A stretch of DNA of 64,000 nucleotides from Haloarchaeobius litoreus (GTDB lineage Archaea; Halobacteriota; Halobacteria; Halobacteriales; Natrialbaceae): NCBI RefSeq assembly GCF_024495425.1, contig NZ_JANHJR010000003.1, positions 987,926 through 1,051,925 of the forward strand, written 5' to 3'. The notes under the pieces were generated by a model that saw only the letters and a program-made list of their open reading frames with translations, was not told the DNA's origin and did not search any database. The translations under genes were made by a program, and so were the position numbers. This document shows positions 60,033 through 64,000 of the stretch, in pieces (position 1 is the first letter of the stretch; every line of letters starts with the position of its first letter).

Positions 60033-60335
60033 CCAGAAAGCCCCTGCTCGCTCGACTCCCGGGACCACAACTGCGCTCCTCGCTCCGCTCCGGTGCTTGT
60101 TGGGTCCGGGTTCGTCGAGCGAGCAGCCCCTTTCAATCCCACCGTCGGAGCTGCGGTCCGACGAGCCCCCGTTCGCTCGCAGGCTCCCTCGCTCATCCCT
60201 CGCACGGAATGGCTCGACGCGCTCGCTGTCGCTCACGGGTCGCACGCTCCCCGTTCGCAGTCGCGGTTCTCACTCGCTAGCGCTCGCTCCGAACCGCGCA
60301 CCGCTCGCGCAGTCTCGCCAGTCGCGCGCCACGTG
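60033..60335 (+). repeat. Covarying hairpin element, copy 5 (plus orientation)
   Basis: CCAGAAAGCCCC (60033-60044), 11-bp stem TGCTCGCTCGA (60045-60055) pairing perfectly with TCGAGCGAGCA (60115-60125) over a 59-nt loop, then GCCCCTTTCAATCCC. The following modules are divergent, but GCCAGTCGCGCGCCAC (60320-60335) is recognisable. It fills the 411-base gap between convergent pheT and pyrD (59953-60363). Confidence 0.76.
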
Positions 60336-60363
60336 GATAGCTCAGAAATCGTCGCAAGCTAGT

Positions 60364-61419
60364 TTAGAGGTCAGCGCCGACGGCGTCTTCCACGGAGTCG
60401 AAGCCGTCGCGTTCCAGCAGGTCGAGCAGGCCCTCGTTGATGTCGCGGGCGAGGCAGGGCCCCTCGTAGACGAGCGCGGTGTAGAGCTGGACGAGGGAGG
60501 CCCCGGCGCGGATCTTCCGGTAGGCGCCCTCCGCGGAGGCGACACCGCCGACGCCGACGACGGGGACGTCGACGCGCTCGGCGACGAAGCGGACCATCTC
60601 CGTGGCGCGCTCCTCGATGGGTGCGCCGGAGAGCCCGCCCGTCTCGTCCGCGTTCGCGTGCGTGAGCGAGTCCGGCCGGTCGGTCGTGGTGTTCGTGGCG
60701 ACGACACCGTCGAGGCCCAACTCGTCGACGAGGTCGAGTGCGGTCTCGACGGCGGGGTCGGGCAGGTCCGGCGAGAGCTTCACGAGGAGGGGGTCCGCGC
60801 CGGCGTCGACCAGCTCGCCGAGGATGGCCGCCATCTCGTCGCGGTTCTGGAGGTCGCGAAAGCCCTCCGAGTTCGGGCAGGAGACGTTGACGACGCAGAA
60901 GTCCGCGGCGTCGCCGACGCGCTCGTAGGTGTAGCGGTAGTCCGCGGGTGCCTCCTCGGTGGGCGTGTGTTCGGACTTCGCGAGGTTGACGCCCACGGGC
61001 ACGTCCGGCAGGTCGGACTCGTGGAGCCGCCGACCGACGCGGTCCGCGCCCTGGTTGTTCAGCCCCATGCGGTTGATGATCGCGCGGTCGCTCGGGAGGC
61101 GGAACATGCGTGGGCGGGGATTCCCCGGCTGTGCCTCGGCGGTGACGCCTCCGACCTCGACGTGGCCGAAGCCGAGGGCGGCGACCGCACGCGGAACCTC
61201 GGCGTTCTTGTCGAAGCCCGCGGCGACGCCGACGGGGTTCGGGAACGACTGACCGAACGCCCCGACGGCCAGCCTGTCGTCGTCGACGGTGTAGCGACGC
61301 GCGAGCAGTCGCTCGACCGGCGTCCCCTGGACAGCCGACAGGCCCCGGTGGACGGTCTCGTGGGCGGTCTCGGCGTCAAGACGGAACAGCAGCGGTCTCG
61401 CGACATCGTACGCGTCCAT
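60364..61419 (-). CDS. pyrD: Dihydroorotate dehydrogenase, class-2-like
   Basis: 351-residue FMN enzyme oxidising dihydroorotate in pyrimidine synthesis. NPVGVAAGFDKNAEV, GGVTAEAQPGNPRPRMFRL, NRMGLNN and VVGVGGVASAEGAYRKIRAG are typical class 2 (membrane-linked, quinone-using) motifs, with the class 2 N-terminal helices. The catalytic loop reads NVSCPN: C181 stands where class 2 enzymes usually have Ser, as in class 1 enzymes. ATG 61419 is 1-2 residues before the family start. Confidence 0.92.
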   Translation of the reverse strand: MDAYDVARPLLFRLDAETAHETVHRGLSAVQGTPVERLLARRYTVDDDRLAVGAFGQSFPNPVGVAAGFDKNAEVPRAVAALGFGHVEVGGVTAEAQPGNPRPRMFRLPSDRAIINRMGLNNQGADRVGRRLHESDLPDVPVGVNLAKSEHTPTEEAPADYRYTYERVGDAADFCVVNVSCPNSEGFRDLQNRDEMAAILGELVDAGADPLLVKLSPDLPDPAVETALDLVDELGLDGVVATNTTTDRPDSLTHANADETGGLSGAPIEERATEMVRFVAERVDVPVVGVGGVASAEGAYRKIRAGASLVQLYTALVYEGPCLARDINEGLLDLLERDGFDSVEDAVGADL

Positions 61420-61481
61420 ACGTCGGGAAGCGGCGCGGCTGCGGGTAAATCTCCCGAAACAGCCGTGGGGATGGTACGGCG

Positions 61482-61679
61482 TTAGAACTCGTGTTCGACT
61501 TCGTCTTGGTCTGCCTTCTGGATGATTATCTTGTCCTCGCGCACGCGGACGAACACCTCGTCGCCGATGTCCATGCCTGCAACTGCGAGCTCGTCTTCGT
61601 GGAGGTTGATGTGGACGTTGTGGTATTCGCCGTTCTCGTCTTTGGCGCCACTCGGGCTCAACTTCTTTTTCCGTACCAT
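61482..61679 (-). CDS. AbrB-like small DNA-binding protein
   Basis: 65 residues. The C-terminal half, VHINLHEDELAVAGMDIGDE and VFVRVREDKIIIQKAD, matches the swapped-hairpin AbrB/SpoVT strand-loop pattern; the N terminus MVRKKKLSPSG is basic. It is probably a dimeric transition-state-type regulator. A CTTAAGTA box lies near 61714-61721 on the minus strand. Divergent from the MC1 gene across 238 bases. Confidence 0.8.
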   Translation of the reverse strand: MVRKKKLSPSGAKDENGEYHNVHINLHEDELAVAGMDIGDEVFVRVREDKIIIQKADQDEVEHEF

Positions 61680-61869
61680 CGCGGTAGTCTATCTCGTGTG
61701 TTCGCCATAGGATGTACTTAAGTGTTTTCTACGTCTCGACGCCACAGACCACCGCGGGCGAGAGTTTCGGTGGGGTAAAACCGGCGAAAATCGGGCGTTC
61801 GAACGACGAAATCCACCCCCGAACCGGGCATCATTTATAAACACATCGTCGCCGTCCCCCGTTTTTGGG

Positions 61870-61880
61870 GATATATTTAT
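61870..61880 (+). promoter_or_regulatory. Promoter and Shine-Dalgarno of the MC1 gene
   Basis: GATATATTTAT (61870-61880) is a strong TATA box. Transcription about 25 bases on would give a short leader carrying GGAGG (61906-61910) 7 bases before the ATG at 61918. An SD-led start is unusual in this mostly leaderless window and rules out the in-frame ATG at 61879. A second TATA-like ATTTATAAAC lies near 61832. Confidence 0.65.
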
Positions 61881-61917
61881 GGTGGGGCATGCGCTCAATG
61901 AGCATGGAGGGACAATC

Positions 61918-62223
61918 ATGGTACGTGAAGATGGTAAGCGAAACTTCGCGCTGCGCGAGGACAGTGGTGAGGAGAGCGTCTTCTCAGGCAACACCCCACG
62001 GCAGGCCGCACTGAAGGCCGCCCGCCGACTCGATCCCGCGCCGAGCGAGGACGACGCGGACCGCACCGAGATCCGACTCCGCGAGAAAGGAACCGACAAG
62101 GTACACATCTACGACGGCTGGGCCTGGAACGAGACGGCTCCCGACGACAAACCCGACTGGATGCCCGAGGAGATCACGGAGGCGAACGTCTCGAAGAAAG
62201 GCATCGACCACCTCGAGGACTGA
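61918..62223 (+). CDS. MC1-family chromosomal protein
   Basis: 101 residues matching archaeal non-histone chromosomal protein MC1: KRNFALREDSGEESVFSGNT, PRQAALKAARRL, IRLREKGTDKVHIYDGW and DWMPEEITEANVSKKGIDHL. MC1 bends and compacts DNA. The protein is more acidic than methanogen MC1, as expected in high salt. Start at 61918 is set by a GGAGG Shine-Dalgarno. It lies about 280 bases upstream of the rRNA promoters on the same strand. Confidence 0.92.
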   Translation: MVREDGKRNFALREDSGEESVFSGNTPRQAALKAARRLDPAPSEDDADRTEIRLREKGTDKVHIYDGWAWNETAPDDKPDWMPEEITEANVSKKGIDHLED

Positions 62224-62242
62224 GTCGCCACTTCCTCACTCG

Positions 62243-62260
62243 CACGTGCGTTCGCACGTG
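62243..62260. terminator. Hairpin after the MC1 gene
   Basis: CACGTGCG-TT-CGCACGTG, a perfect 8-bp inverted repeat 20 bases after the MC1 stop. Candidate 3' end or processing hairpin; no T tract follows. Confidence 0.4.
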
Positions 62261-62489
62261 TGGAACAAACTACCCTATTTGATCCGGACCACGAGCGAGT
62301 AGCCCGCAGGCTCGAAAGGCGTTTGTGGGCGGAGCGTCGAGTGGAGGGTGCGCGGTTCTATCCCGACCAGACCGGACGCACACGCGAGGGATGACCGGTC
62401 GGCCTCCGCCCGCGCGACATCGTTCTGTAACGGGCACCGAGCACGATAACCAGTCTCACGTCATGCGGTTCACACGCCGCCGATGGTTC

Positions 62490-62525
62490 GACGGCCTTAA
62501 GTGTATCATCGCTCTTCGATAGAAT
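62490..62525 (+). promoter_or_regulatory. rRNA promoter P1
   Basis: GGCCTTAAGTG (62494-62503) follows TTCGAC; 20-25 bases later a TTCGATAGAATGCAAACG stretch marks the likely start. The same TTCGA-GGCCTTA arrangement recurs downstream, the usual tandem-promoter layout of haloarchaeal rRNA operons. Confidence 0.65.
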
Positions 62526-62620
62526 GCAAACGACGTGGCGCGACGCGCCACTCCCTCCGGCCGCGATCCGGCTCGGAGGCAGGAACGTCTCCGGTGCTCT
62601 CCGGGCGACGGTTCGCCTCG

Positions 62621-62665
62621 GTTCGAAGGCCTTATGTACTACACGAGGCCTCCGATACTAATGCA
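62621..62665 (+). promoter_or_regulatory. rRNA promoter P2
   Basis: GGTTCGAAGGCCTTATGTA (62620-62638) followed by TCCGATACTAATGCAACC, a close repeat of P1 about 138 bases upstream. Confidence 0.65.
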
Positions 62666-62697
62666 ACCGCCCGCCGACATCCACGTCGGCGTTGGCA

Positions 62698-62740
62698 CGA
62701 ACCGACGCCCTTATACGTCACAGGGCATTCGGATACGAAC
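62698..62740 (+). promoter_or_regulatory. rRNA promoter P3
   Basis: ACGCCCTTATACGT (62704-62717) followed by TTCGGATACGAACGC; third copy of the CCTTA-type promoter, about 79 bases after P2. Confidence 0.6.
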
Positions 62741-62822
62741 GCGAAAGACGACGCGATTTGGGGCACGTTCAACTCGTGCCTCAGTCACGGACCAACGTTC
62801 GAGGGGCCGCCCTCGGAGAACG

Positions 62823-62867
62823 ACTCCGATGGGTTTAAGATGTCTTCTCGACAATGTTCAGGTCCGT
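62823..62867 (+). promoter_or_regulatory. rRNA promoter P4
   Basis: CTCCGATGGGTTTAAGATG with TATA TTTAAG at 62834-62839; the most divergent copy and nearest to the 16S gene (about 215 bases before it). Confidence 0.5.
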
Positions 62868-62869
62868 AA

Positions 62870-63052
62870 GGAAATGAGGATTCCACCCCTGCGGTCCGCC
62901 GTACACGATGGAATCTGATGTTAGCCTTGGTAGTTCGGTGACGCTCGATCGGCCATGCCGATTGGCTCACCGGACTCGGACCACGCAATGTGATATGGAT
63001 GCACCGTTCACGCGGTGCACCCGCCAAGCCCCCCGAGCTTACGCTCGGGAGC
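62870..63052 (+). other. 16S rRNA leader with processing hairpins
   Basis: Transcribed leader before mature 16S. Hairpins: GATTCCA/TGGAATC (62878-62915), TGCACCG-TTCACG-CGGTGCA (63000-63019) and CCCGAGC-TTAC-GCTCGGG (63032-63049), the last ending four bases before the mature 5' end. The pre-16S processing stem partner would lie beyond the window. Confidence 0.55.

Positions 63053-64000
<948 letters not shown>

Overview
The window is a piece of a haloarchaeal chromosome (class Halobacteria). It is very G+C-rich, its proteins are strongly acidic, many genes begin 25-35 bases after an archaeal TATA box with little or no leader, and the last 948 bases are the 5' part of a haloarchaeal 16S rRNA. 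The gene set agrees: group II chaperonin, RadA, PCNA, Orc1/Cdc6, NMD3, Taw2, MC1, TatCo/TatCt and PGF-CTERM proteins. The genus cannot be fixed by eye.

Layout. 1-4.2 kb: end of a 2-oxoacid dehydrogenase E2 gene, an HTH regulator and lpdA. 4.2-6.3 kb: prephenate dehydratase, Hsp20 and a possible nuclease-fold protein. 6.4-12.2 kb: two divergent leucyl-tRNA synthetases, one with a bacterial-type core and one fully archaeal. 12.2-18.5 kb: a beta-helix surface-protein gene broken by an amber codon, DUF2237, an ornithine cyclodeaminase/alanine dehydrogenase family enzyme, a CBS protein, thermosome and a KH protein. 19.2-25.8 kb: sulfur and Fe-S genes (SufS, a U-type scaffold, and a DsrE-TusA-SQR-DUF1641 operon) with an LVIVD surface protein. 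25.9-31.9 kb: RadA, an HtpX-PspAB operon, NMD3 and Taw2. 32-42.5 kb: small membrane proteins, an XPD/DinG-type helicase, a vWA protein, PCNA, a glycosyltransferase, RlmE-TRAM, a small ribbon-helix-helix protein and a TIGR02587/TIGR02588-like membrane pair. 42.7-50.3 kb: divergent tatCt/tatCo, a histidine phosphatase and a DUF2298 membrane protein. 50.3-61.7 kb: small wHTH, APH kinase, HD protein, HhH-MutS ATPase, DUF1059, Orc1/Cdc6, pheST, pyrD and an AbrB-like protein. 61.9-64 kb: MC1 chromatin protein, four tandem rRNA promoters and the 16S rRNA.

The most striking signal is non-coding. Five intergenic copies of one element (near 18.7, 34.4, 34.8, 56.3 and 60.0 kb) share flanks CAGAAAGCCCC and CCTTTCAGTCC and a similar loop. 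They enclose an 11-13 bp stem whose sequence differs in every copy while both arms stay complementary. That is covariation readable within the window, and it points to a selected hairpin (structured RNA, or a palindromic mobile or chromosomal element). Other points of note are the chimeric LeuRS beside an archaeal LeuRS, the amber-interrupted beta-helix gene, a duplicated promoter/start segment before the MutS-like gene, and a TGAGAC operator-like array upstream of the HTH regulator.

No tRNA gene, CRISPR array, transposase or integrase was found. Coding is dense on both strands, with mostly short gaps. Many long open frames antisense to real genes are G+C artefacts and were left out.
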